This document shows positions 14,301 to 26,300 of a stretch of DNA of 64,000 bases, in pieces. The position numbers and the translations under genes are program-made. The DNA comes from Closterium sp. NIES-65. Taxonomy: Eukaryota; Streptophyta; Zygnematophyceae; Desmidiales; Closteriaceae. The notes below the pieces were generated by a model that was not told where the DNA came from, did no database searches, and was given only the letters and a program-made list of their open reading frames with translations. The stretch lies in contig CANXME010000864.1 in the NCBI GenBank assembly GCA_948144175.1, positions 186,001-250,000 on the forward strand. Reading direction: 5' to 3'. Within the stretch, counting starts at the first letter, position 1. Every line of letters begins with the position of its first letter.

Positions 14301-17300
14301 CGCGTCTTCCGCAACTTAGTTTCAGGTCACAGTTGTATCCTGCTGTGCCTTTCCACCAACACAAACATTGTATACTCTATATCCTTTTCTCCTGCTTCTG
14401 AATGTGTACACATTTGCATGTTTGCGATAAGGCGCAAGTTGTCTTCATTTATTTCCACCCATAATATACTTCGCTCGCTTTACCATCAGAGATCTCAGCT
14501 ACAATGCTTTGAGTGGGTCTATTCCATCCACCATCGGCAAAACGAGCAGCCTCAAAACATTGTGAGTATCGGCAAGGAATCCAGAAAGAGATCCCTAACT
14601 GACCTCCGCGAATGTGAATTGAGATCCACTGGGGATGGAAGGTGCCCCTGAACTGGCGGAGAGAGAATGCAGTCATTCCTCCTGTGTGCCCACAGCGACC
14701 TGTCACTGTTTTGAGCCGGTCCATCTCGCCACTCACAGTGGTGAGCAGGATTTGCTGTGAATCTCTCCACATTAGCCTCACTATATGGTCCCGAAATGTC
14801 CAGGCGGTGAGACACATGGGCAAGGTTATGAGGCCCCCTAACTGAGCCTCCAGAGTTCATTTTTGTGGACATTGACAATAATATAGAGGGTTGGTCAATC
14901 TGTCCATTAAACATCTAGTGTCAAAATGCTAACGTTCGGCTACCCCGGCACATCATTCACCATTGTTTCTTGCAGCGTTGTGGAATAATGTCGATGGTAA
15001 AATTCAGCAGCTTCTTTGTGTTGTGCTCACAATCAGGCACCTTTTAGAGTAGGTAGCTTGTATCACAAATCACATATCAGCATGTCATGTTCACTCATCC
15101 CTCTCCTACATTTTAGTTCAGTTCTTTTTTTATACACTTTCATGGCACCCTTTTCATGGGCTCTGTAGCAATGGTTTGATCTTATCCGCCTCATGTGTCC
15201 ATAAATTGAGGTATTGTTTTCTTGCTGTATCCAATGTTCCTCTGCGCTCATACACCCTTTATATGGTGTATCATTAGGTATCTTCAATACAATTCTCTGA
15301 GTGGGTCTATTCCATCCACCATCGGCGACATGAGCAACCTCAAGACGTTGTGAGTATCATGAAGGGAATAGGAAAGAGAGCCAACGTGACTTCGCACATG
15401 TTCAGAAATTAGAAGGGCTGCGATGGCGACACCAAGTAAACTTGATTTGAGAACGAGCATACATGCTAGGCATGACCACGGGCTGGCGCTGGGTCAAGCT
15501 AGCCCGCTAACCCAGGGCCTTGGGGGGGGGGGGGGGGGGGGGGGGGGCTATGGTAGGTCGGTTCTACAGCAAGTTTGCCAGAGATGTGCAGCAAGACGAC
15601 TAGTTGGTGGGCTCAGATCATGATACAACTAGTCATTGTACATGATGTTTCCGCAGCAAGCTGACCCAACAGGCCGGGCTAGTAATTGCGAGGCTGAGAT
15701 CAACAAGCGGTACATGCAAAAAGGGCAGTTTGGAACGTGTTCCAAACTGGCTGGCCCAACCACGCTGTCCCACGCCATTCAATTTGAACTACATCATGAC
15801 TAGAGGGTCCAAGCTCGGCCATGAGCATTTGGAGCTGTTGGAAATGACTCACAAATGCAAGGCTCCTACAAATAGTGGGTTTGAGCATAGGCCTATGACC
15901 AGCTTAGTCGTTCCATTGCACAACGAGCTGCTGGCCGATGAGATGAGTGGGCAGCTAATTAGGCCTGTGGCTCATCTATGATACCAGCTTGTCATCCGGA
16001 TTGCCTCCACCAAAGTTTCCCCCAACCCCACAGTAGCAGAGTTGCAGCCATCCCCCCAGCATAATGCAACTGCAGCGAAACTCCGCCAGCACTCGCACCT
16101 CCTTGAAACGCCAGTAGAAAGCGCCCTCAACTGACCTTGTGCTCCACAAGCATGCGGGAGCTCATGAGGAACCTGCCGGCCTCCTCCTGAGCCTGCGATA
16201 GCCACAAGCTCCATCCTCTCCGCTACAGCTTCATCCTGCTCGTCCACAACTACTGGAGGCTGGCATGGCACCAGTGGCGGTGGCTGTGTCCTAGGAGGGC
16301 GGAGGTGGCAGCAGTGGGTCGAGTGGGCGGATCTGTGGCAGGAAGAATGGAAGTCCATTGCCGTGGTTCATAACGCACGATGGTCCCACACGAAGCTTCG
16401 TGTGAGCAGGGAGCATCTGCACCAGCACAAGGTTGAATCGAGACCCATTGGGGGTGGAAGGTGCTCCTGAAGTCATGGGGAGAGTTTGACGCCATTCCCC
16501 CTCTGCGCCGATGCCTCCATCACCAGGGGAATCTTCGCCAAGGCTGGATTTTCTGCAGAGGCAGCCAATGCCGCCGATTTTGCAGGTGCAGCAACGGCCG
16601 GCAAGTGTGGGGTCCGTCCTGGTTGGCAGACCTACGCTTCGCGTGCTGCCAGACACACCTTTTCTCAGCACTGTTATGACAGCCGAGCAGGGGATGACAA
16701 GGAGGATTTCAGAATCTGCTAATCAGGTACACTTTTGCCCACATGGCTGACACACTGTGCACTTTAGCCCTGGCTGGGGAAGGAGACGGTGCATGGTGGT
16801 GACCAACATTGGCACAGCGGATACGAGGGAAATCTTTCCCGCCCACGTGATGTGTCACCGGTCCAGGCCGCAAATCAGAGTGGTGACCTCTTGGGTACCG
16901 GGGGTTGACTGACGAACTTTGCACATTAGCCTCGTGACTAGGCCCTGCAATGTTCAAATGACAAGGTATATGGGCAAGAGAGATTCTGAATCTTCCAAAC
17001 GTGGGCAGGAGATTGAGCGTGAAATTCTTTGGATCTGAAGTGGTGGGGAGATTCCGGCGCCATTCCCCCTATGCACCAATGTCCCTATCACCAGGAAAAT
17101 ATTCTCCAAGGCTGGATTTGCTGCAGTGGCAGCCACTACTGCAGAGTTTGCAGCTGCCGCAATGGCAGGCAGGTGTAGGGTCAGCCTGAGTGGCAGACCT
17201 ACGTTCTACGTGCAGCCAGACACACCTTTTCACAGCACTGTATGACAACCGAGCAAAGGAGGACCGCCGGTGACACTGGGAGGATCTCCATGTCCTCTGT

Positions 17301-20300
17301 CCAGATACACTTTGGGCCATATGGCTGAATCACTGTGCACTTTTGACTCCAGGGCTAGGGATGTAGACGGTGCACGGCGGTGACCAACATTGGCGGAGCA
17401 GGAGATCTCTCCCGACAGCGTCGTTATGTCAGCTGTCCAGCCCGCCACTGACATTGGTAACCTCGTGGGTACCAGGTTCTTTCGCGGCTGATATCTCCAC
17501 ATTAGCCTCGAAATATGGTCCTGCAACATTCAGGCGTTAAGTTACATGGGCGAGGATGGTAATTCCATACATGGGAGGATGATGAAAGTGGGAACCTTTG
17601 AAATCAAGCTGGCAGTGACGATGAAAGGCGCAATCTTACCAGGTATAGCGTCTAATAGTTCCATCATACACAAATCATGTCTCGGATAAAAGAAAAGAAA
17701 AGAAAAGAAAAATGACTGCCCCTCAAAACCGGTCAACCCTAATCTAATCTCGCCTTTCTGGCCAGAGCTGCTGGCTGACCTGACAGAATCTCATAAATTT
17801 GTCTGCTTACTGTTGCTTCACTAGCACTATAGGCTTCACTGGTGCCTTGGTGTGCTTGTGTAACATTTAATACAGTGGCTCTTGTGGTATCTCCTGTTAT
17901 CCATTCTTCTGATGTCTGCTCTTTACAAAACGTGTTAGAAAGCCAAAACTGTAGTACAGAAAACATGTGTGTGCTTACAGTTGGAGGCAACCTATTAAAA
18001 CGGGTACCTCAAGTGACATTCAAATCTGAGCGTAACATTTCCTACCTCCGACACCGCCTATTAGAGCGTGTGTGTAAGCTATGTTTACGTGTTCAACTCT
18101 CACGGTCTTTTTAGACTCCATTTCCACTTTCCTCTCCCTCCAACCACTTGCTGTATCCCTCTTATTCCTTGGATGGAACTCTGTGCGTGTGTACATCCTC
18201 AGGAACCTAATGAAAAACAAAGTGAATGGGTCTATTCCATCCACCATCGGCAACATGATCAGCCTTGAATCCCTGTCAGTATCCAAAGAATTGAATTGAT
18301 ATCTCTCATTTGCATGGCTAGTTGTGGTAATACTGGGTGTAGATATTTAATGATGATGGCCACATCTATCTCACAAGAAATTATGCGTCGCAAAGTTGTT
18401 CTTGAACCGGTGCATTTGGGGTGGAAGGTGCCCTTGGACTGGCGAGAGAGTCAGCCACCATTCTCCCACTGGACCAATGCTAGCATAACCAGGGGAATCT
18501 GTTCCAAGGCTTGAGGTATCAGCCACCAACAGAGATGATGCACTGGGTACATTGCACCCACAACAAGGGTCGGCAGGTGTGGGGCCCGTCCGGATGGGAA
18601 GGCATATGCCTCGTGCTGCGAAACCATCCCTTTGTTGACCAACGAGCACTCTGCGCTCAGTCCTGTGATGACGGGCAAGTAGGGGAGTGAGTCAGAAGAT
18701 GCCCACATAAGAAATTAAGCTCATAGAAGTATGAGGCACATTGGCCCGCACGGCAGAACCTCAGTGGTGAATCAGCGCTGAGCTTTGGAATTTCCTGATC
18801 CAGGCAGATCGGCAGGTGAAACCGCCGATCTGCTCAGATTGGCTGGCAAAAATAGGGTATAAATAAACACTCGACCCAGGTTCGGGTTGACCTGACCGAG
18901 GCCGTGGTCGAAAATGACCCATCTGTAAAAGGCCGGGTCAGGAAATTGGGTCGGGTCGGGATGGGTCTGTTGCCGAACTCTCCACATAAGCCTGACAACA
19001 GGGTCCATGCACAAAGGAGCTGTTGAATCCTCCATACATGAAAGGAGTGAAAGCGAAAAACTCTCAGATTAAACTTGTCATGAAGAGAAAAGTGCCAAGA
19101 AGACCACAAATAACTTCCATGAGTTCCAGCATACTCTAAGACGCCATTACTTCCTGATTGAGTCTTAGCTCCACCAACTATTAATAAGCCGCCTCTCTCT
19201 GAAATGGTAAACGCTAAGCTAATCGTGAGCTCACCATTTTTTCTCATGAACCATCTTCCCGTCAAATCCGCTAGATGGCAGTTCTTAAGGCCAATCTGTT
19301 CCAAACGCTCACTCATTGCCAGATGAGCAAGATATACACCAGTATAATTGTGAGCATAGATTTTAATCCAACCGGCCCCGGTTTCAGTTGTGACTGCATA
19401 CATCCCTTTTGAGCTAGGAAAACTTGCCATTCCCCTCTGAATCTGCAATGTGAGATTGGGATCTTGTATTCCCCCTTGGAGTAACTGCTGTAACCATGAT
19501 TTCACGCGCTTATCGCTGACGCAATCATCTCCGTCTTCTCTGTAGCTCTGTTGGTAGTCACAACCTCAACTATGAAGAAATGCTAGGCTATCAAGCCCCA
19601 CTAGCGGAGCCTCCAAATTGTTTTCTCATGTGCATGGACAAACATTTTCAAGGGTTGTGTTGTCCAATTTGCATTCACGGTCTAAATGTTAATATTTGGC
19701 CATCCCAGCTCAGGGTCTCGAGCACACTTGTCTATCTGGTGATCCACTTTAGCCTCTTGTCATCGATCTGCAGACCATACTTTTCACCCCTGTTTTGGTG
19801 TACACATGTTTGCGGGCTTATGCAACATTCAGAACAGCCCCAATTATGGCATCTCTTGTTGTCCATTCTTGTGATGTCTGCTCCTTATAAAAATGTGGTA
19901 GAAAGTCGAACTTAAGTGTAGGAAACATGTTTGCGCTCACGCTTGGAGGCACGTATTGGGATGGGTGCTTGAAATTTGAGCGTAACAACTTCCACTTCCA
20001 ACACCTCCTATTATCGTGTGTGCAAGCTAGTATAAGTGCGAAATAAACACTCTTGGCTTTTACAAATTCTGTTTCCACTCCCCTCTCCCACCAACTACTG
20101 ACTCTATCTCTCTCTTTCCTGGCCCCCTTTGGTTGTATGTACCATCAGATTCCTGTCAAGGATCAATTTCAGTGGTTCGATTCCATCCACCATCGGCAAC
20201 ATGACCAGCCTTAAATACCTGTCCGTATCCAAGGAATTTAATAGATTGCTCTCATTTGCATGGCTAATCATTCCTGCAACTACAGATTAAGCTGGATTTG

Positions 20301-23300
20301 GGCTTCGCTAAGCAGGTATACTTTGGCCCACATGACTGAACCACTTTGCACTTTGAAACTCAAGGCCGGGAAGGGAGACGGTGCATGGCGGTGACCAACA
20401 TTGGCAGAACAGTTGCGAGAGAGATCTCTCCCGCCCACGGTGACGCATCACCAGTCCAGCCTGCCACTCACAGTGGTTTCCTCCTGTTTATCAGGGTCTG
20501 CCCCCGATCTCTGCACATTAGCCTCACAATAAAGTCCTGCAATATTCAAACAATATCATACATGGGCTAGGGAGATTCATTTGTTTTCATGCGTGAGCAG
20601 GATATTGAGAGTGATGTTCTCTGAAATCAAGCCAGCAGTGAAGGATGACGACCCATGGCCATGAGATATAGCTACCATCAGTTCGTCATACCAAATCCAA
20701 CCATTCTCAAGCTGCCCTCATATTTGGTTAAACCTAAGTGAGCCTTAATAAAAAAGCAGGAATCCTCTTATCAAACCTAAGGTAGCCCTTTCTTTTTAAA
20801 TATATACATATATATATATATATTTTTTATCTTCCTCATCTCACAGACATACTGAAATTAGCAAGCCGGCCTGTGATAATGCTGCAAGGAGATAGGTTGG
20901 GGGTCGCCCACTAATTTGCACAAGGATGGCAATAAGCTGGTTTGATCTGCGTGGATCTCGCAAAGAGCATACGACTGGCTGTATTACATGACCTTTCTGC
21001 AGAGCAGAGAGATGTTCGTGCTTGCAAATTGGCTGGCCCGATCGTGCCGGACGTACAAGAAGTTCTGCACGATCAGCCCGTTTGCAAGCCCATTTGCATC
21101 AGAGGCTGACCCGACCGTGCGTGCCCTAATTCAACCATATGAACATGGCTAATGCACTCATGACGCCCTTGCCTGGGAGTGTGCTTATGTTCCATACACC
21201 CCCAGTCATGGCAGAAAGCTAGTGTCACATCAAGGTTGTTTCAGTCCACAATAAGCTGACTCGCAGACGAGCCAAGTGGGCGGCTGATTTGGTCTGTGTG
21301 ACATACATGAGCCAGGACAAGCAGGCATGGCTCATCGCAGTCCGTCAGATCAAATGTGAGAGAGATCTCTCCCGCTCGCCCATCGTGGTGAGAGAGCTTT
21401 CCTCTGTGATGGGGATCGACAAAGCACTCACTAGTGGTGCAAATCACCGAAGACACAGACAACGATGCTGTCCTCTCAGCAGGGTATGACTTACAATCTG
21501 GGTGCCAGTTGCCACTGCCACTCACGTGGCCAAGCCCTGTGAGGAACCTTGCAAGACACGTCCCATCCACTTCTTAACCATCAGAATTGTTGATATGGAA
21601 GCGTTGATGGTTTTAAAACTGTCAGTGTGCACACTTGGGTCACAAACAATAAGATCACGATCTTATTGGGTCCTTTTTGAGCCAAATGTCCACTCCGGAT
21701 GGAGACCACGTGTGGACTTATTCAGATACAATGTTATTCACCAGCGTCAAGGGTTTATCCACCTCAACTCACATGTCAGGTAAAAAGACCCAACCTTTTC
21801 ATCCGAGTCACCTTATGTGTGTGTTCCACCAGGGATACCTCCAGCCTCCCAGAAAATTTACGGCCAGCCCCTCAGTATGATGCAACCGTAGCAGAAACCT
21901 TGCCAGCACACACACCTTCTTGGGACACCAGCAGCAAGCCCCCTCACCGATCCCATGTTTGGGTGCTCCACAAGCATGAGGGAGCTCACAAAGAAGCTTC
22001 CTGGCCTCCTGCTGAGCGTTCGATGGCCTCAAGCGAGCTCCATCCTCTCAGCTGCAGCACTGCCTGCTGGTCCACAAATAGTGGAGACTGGTATGGCATC
22101 ATTCTCAGCAGCTGGGTCCTAGGAGGAAATGTGGACAGGTAATGTTCACCCCCGGAGGGATGAGTGCGTCTGGGACCAAGGGAGGCAGCATCAGTTGGCA
22201 GACGCGTGTGCAAATCTGTAGTGGGAGCATTAGAGACCAACTATCATGGTTTGAAATTCGAGTCACACGAAGCTATGCATGAGGAGGAGGGAGTATCTGC
22301 ACCAGCGCGAATGCGAATCCACTAAGATAGGGGCCGCTGATCTGGCGGAAAGAGGATGTAGTGTTGAAATGTAGAAACCCTGTTTGTGCTAACACCTGGA
22401 GGTACCTACTAGGTTAGGAGCCTCGTCCTATGATCACATTCACATCTCATCGTGGCATCTTCCACTTTTGCAGCCACCCATAACTGCCAAAATGAGTGTG
22501 TATAACTCGTCGTGATTATGTGCTTGTTCAACACTTAAGACTGCCCCAATCGGTTTCATTTGCTTTCACTAATTGTAGTGGTTGTTTCTTGCAGCATTGT
22601 GTAATCGTCCAATGTTAAAGTTCAGTAGCTTCTTTCTGGTGTGCTCACAATCAAGCACCTTCTAGAAAAGGTAGCTTATATCACAAATCACATATCAGCA
22701 TGTCATGTTCAATCATCCCTCTCTTACATTTAAGGTCAGTTCCATTCATTTTATTACTTTAATGGCACCCTTTTCATGTGCTCTGTAGCAATGGTTTGAT
22801 CGTATCTGCCTTATATGCAGCCATACTCATGTGTCCATAAATTGAGGTATTGTTTTTCTTGCTGTATTTCTTTATGTGCGCCCATACACTTTTTATATGT
22901 TGTATCATTAGGAATCTTTACAACAGTTCTCTGAGTGGGTCTATTCCATCCACCATCGGTAACCTGAGCAACCTCGAGACATTGTGAGTATCGTGAAGGG
23001 AATAGGAAAGAGAGCCAACATGACGTCGTACATGTTCAGACATTAGAGGGATTGCGATGGCGACACCAAGTCAACTTGATTTGAGAACGAGCATGCATGC
23101 TAGGCATGACCACGGGCTGGCGCTGGGTCGAGCTAGCCCGTTAACCCAGGGCTTGGGGGGTGGCCTTTGGTAGGTCGGTTCTACAGCAAGTTTACCAGAG
23201 ATCTACAGCAAGGTGACTAGTTGGTGGGCTCAGACCATGATACAACTAGTCATTGTACATGATGTTTCTGCAGCAAGCTGACCCAACAGGCCAGGCTAGT

Positions 23301-26300
23301 AATTGCCAGGCTGAGATCGACAAGCGGTAAATGCAAAAAGGGCATTCTGGAACGTGTTCCAAACAGGCTGGCCCAACCACGCTGTCCCAAGCCATTCAAT
23401 TTGAACTACATCATGACTAGAGGGTCCAAGCTCGGCCATATGAGCATTTGGAGCTGTTGGCTCACAAATGCAAGGCTCTTAAAAATTGTGGGTTTGAGCA
23501 TAGGCCTATAACCAGCTTAGTCGTTCCATTGCACAACGAGCTGACTGGCCGATGAGATGAGTGGGCAGCTAATTAGGCCTGTGGCTCATCTATGATACGC
23601 AAACCAATCGAGCTAGAACGAGATTGTATGCCTCGCCACAATCTGTCAAATCCGCATGGAGATGCCAGTTTACTGCGACGTGTATGTGGATCTTGCGTTT
23701 TACCACCACATTCACATAAAGTAGAAAACTTTTCATTGCCTTATCCATATGTTGTGCTCCTTCCAGTGGCTGTGAGGTAGGAGCGAGCAAGAATATCCTT
23801 TTGAATACATTGACTGCAGACCATATGTGCTCCTACTCGAATTCAATGCTACTCACCAGTGTCAGCTCACATGTCAGGTGGGAGGACCCAAGCTTGTCAT
23901 CTGGGTCGTCTCCACCAGAGTTTCCCCCAACCCCATAGCAGCAGGGTTGCAGCCATCCCCCAACATATTGCAACTGCAGCAGAAACTCCGCCAGCACACG
24001 CACCTCCTTGAAACGCAAGTAGAAAGTGCCCTCAACAGACCCTGTGCTCCACAAGCATGCGGGAGCTCATGAGGAACTTGCTGGCCTCCTCCTGAGCCTG
24101 TGATAGCCACAAGCTCCATCCTCTCCGCTACAGCTTCAGCCTGCCCGTCCACAAGGAGGCTGGCATGGCACCAGTGGCGGTGGCTGTGTCCTAGGAGGAA
24201 ATGTGGACAGGGGAAAGTTCACCCAGGAGACACAGGTGCGTCCGGATCCAAGGGAGGTGGTAGCAGTGGGTTAAGTGTGCGGATCTGTGGCAGGAAAAAT
24301 GGAAGCCCATTGCCGTGGTTCAGAACTCGTGATGGTCCCATACGAAGCTTCGTGTGAGGAGGGAGCGTGTGTACCAGCACAGATTTGACTCGAGATCCAT
24401 TCGGAGTGGAATTCGTGGGGAGATTCCTGCGATTCCACCCGCTGCGCCGATGACTCCATCACCAGGGGAATATTTTCCAAGGCTGGATTTGCTGCAGAGG
24501 CAGCCACTGCCGCCGATTTTGTAGCTGCAGCAACGGCCAGCAAGTGTGGGGTCCGTCCTGGTTGGCAGACCTACGCTTCGCGTGCTGCCAGACATACATT
24601 TTCTCAGCACTGTGATGACAGCCGAGCAGGGGCTGATGGTTGCTGAGAAAAGGAGGATTTCAGGCTTTCCTAACCAAGTACACTTTTGCCCACATGGCTG
24701 AAGCACTGTGCACTTTAGCCCTGGCTGGAGAAGGAGACGGTGCATGGCGGTGACCAACATTGGCACAGCGGATACGAGGGAAATCTCTCCCGCCCACGTG
24801 ACGTGTCACCGGTCCAAGTCGCAAATCAGAGTGGTGACCTCTTGGGTACCGGGGGTCTACTGTCGATCTATGCACAATAGCCTCGCGACAAGACCCTGTA
24901 ATGTTCAAATGACAAGGTATACGGGCTAGAGAGATTCTGAATCTTCCAAACGTGGGCAGGAAATTGAGCGTGAAATTCTTTGGAACTGAAGTGGTGGGGA
25001 GATTCTGGTGCCATTCCCCCTATACACCACTGTCCCCATCACCAGGAAAATATTCTTCAAGGCTGGCTTTGCTGCAGTGGCAGCCACTACCGCAGAGTTT
25101 GTAGCTGCAGCAACGGCAGGCAGGTGTAGGGTTGGCCCGATTGTCAGACCTACGTTCTGCGTGCTGCCAGACCCACCTTTTCACAATGATGTGATGACAG
25201 CCGAGCAGGGGAGGACTGTCGGTGACACTGGGAGGATTTCCATGTCCTCTATCAAGGTACACTTTGGCCCATATGGCTGAACCACTGTGCACTTTTGTTC
25301 CAGGGCTAGGGATGGAGATGGTGCACGGCGGTGACCAATATTGGCGGAGCAGGAGATCTCTCCTGACAGCGTCGTTATGTCAGCTGTCCAGCCCGCGACT
25401 CACATAGGTAACCTTGTGGGTACCAGGTTCTTCCACGGCCGATATCTTCACATTAGCCTCGAAATATGGTCCTGCAACATTCAGGCGACAAGTTACATGG
25501 GTGAGGATGGTTATTCCATACATGGGAGGATGATGAAATTGGGAACCTTAGAAATCAAGCTGGCAGTGACGATCAAAGGCGCAATCTTACCAGGTATTGC
25601 GTCTATTAGTTCCAACATACACAAATCATGTCTCGGATAAAATAAAATAAAATTAAAAAAAACAAAAACAAAAAACAAAACTGCCCCTCAAAACCGGTCA
25701 GCCCTAATCTTATCTCGCCTTTCTGGCCAGAGCTGCTGGCTGACGGAATCCCCTTCTGAAGGTCAACCTGTTTAAACGCTCGCTCAATTGCCAGCTGAAC
25801 AAAATCCCCACCCGTGAATTTGTGAGCATAAGCAATTATCCAACCAGCCCTAGTATCACTTTTGAGCACACACATTCCGTCCTGAGCTATGGAATCCTGC
25901 CTCTGACTCCCCAATGTGAGAGTGAGGGGAATAGCTGCTGCAACCCTAAATTTGCCTGCTTACTGTTGCTTCACTAGCGCTATATAGGCTTCACTGTTGC
26001 TTTGGTGTGCTTGTGTAACATTCAGAACAGTGCCTCTTATGGTACCACAAACTCTGATCTTATTCCTCGGATGGAACTCTATGCGTGTGTACATCCTCAG
26101 GTATCTTTGGAACAACAAACTGAATGGGTCTATTCCATCCACCATCGGCAGCATGAGCAACCTTACAGACCTGTCAGTATCAAGGAATTTCGATAACATT
26201 TCACCTTTGGCTTGAATGGCTGTGGTTCATTCCCTTAACTACTGCTTCAGCTGTTCTTAGGCTCGTCACAATTTATCAAACCCCCATGGGTATGCCAGTT

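Larger units (their letters stand above)
10253..14318 (+). mobile_element. hAT DNA transposon with terminal inverted repeats
   Basis: The ends are exact inverted repeats of TAAGTTGCGGAAGACGC. A second, inner inverted segment (CTAAAAAAA plus CTTCGGGCAG) is shared, but the right end carries about 40 extra bases. The flanks are a perfect direct repeat GTTTCAGGTC (10243-10252 and 14319-14328). Ten bases is longer than the usual 8-bp hAT target duplication. The element sits in intron 3 of the receptor kinase, same strand, without touching exons. Confidence 0.85.
14950..18300. repeat. Segmental duplication, copy A (LRR exons 3-4 with introns)
   Basis: Matches 22590-26200 in the same orientation through long stretches of intron as well as both LRR exons (15278 matches 22912; 18203 matches 26101). 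Copy A has a 26-bp poly-G (15522-15547) that copy B lacks. The offset drifts from about 7.63 to 7.90 kb because of indels. Confidence 0.8.
22590..26200. repeat. Segmental duplication, copy B (LRR exons 6-7 with introns)
   Basis: Partner of 14950-18300. A further, shorter copy of the leading part (TTAGAGTAGATAGCTTGTATC...) occurs at about 27600-27720, showing repeated use of the same block. Confidence 0.8.
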
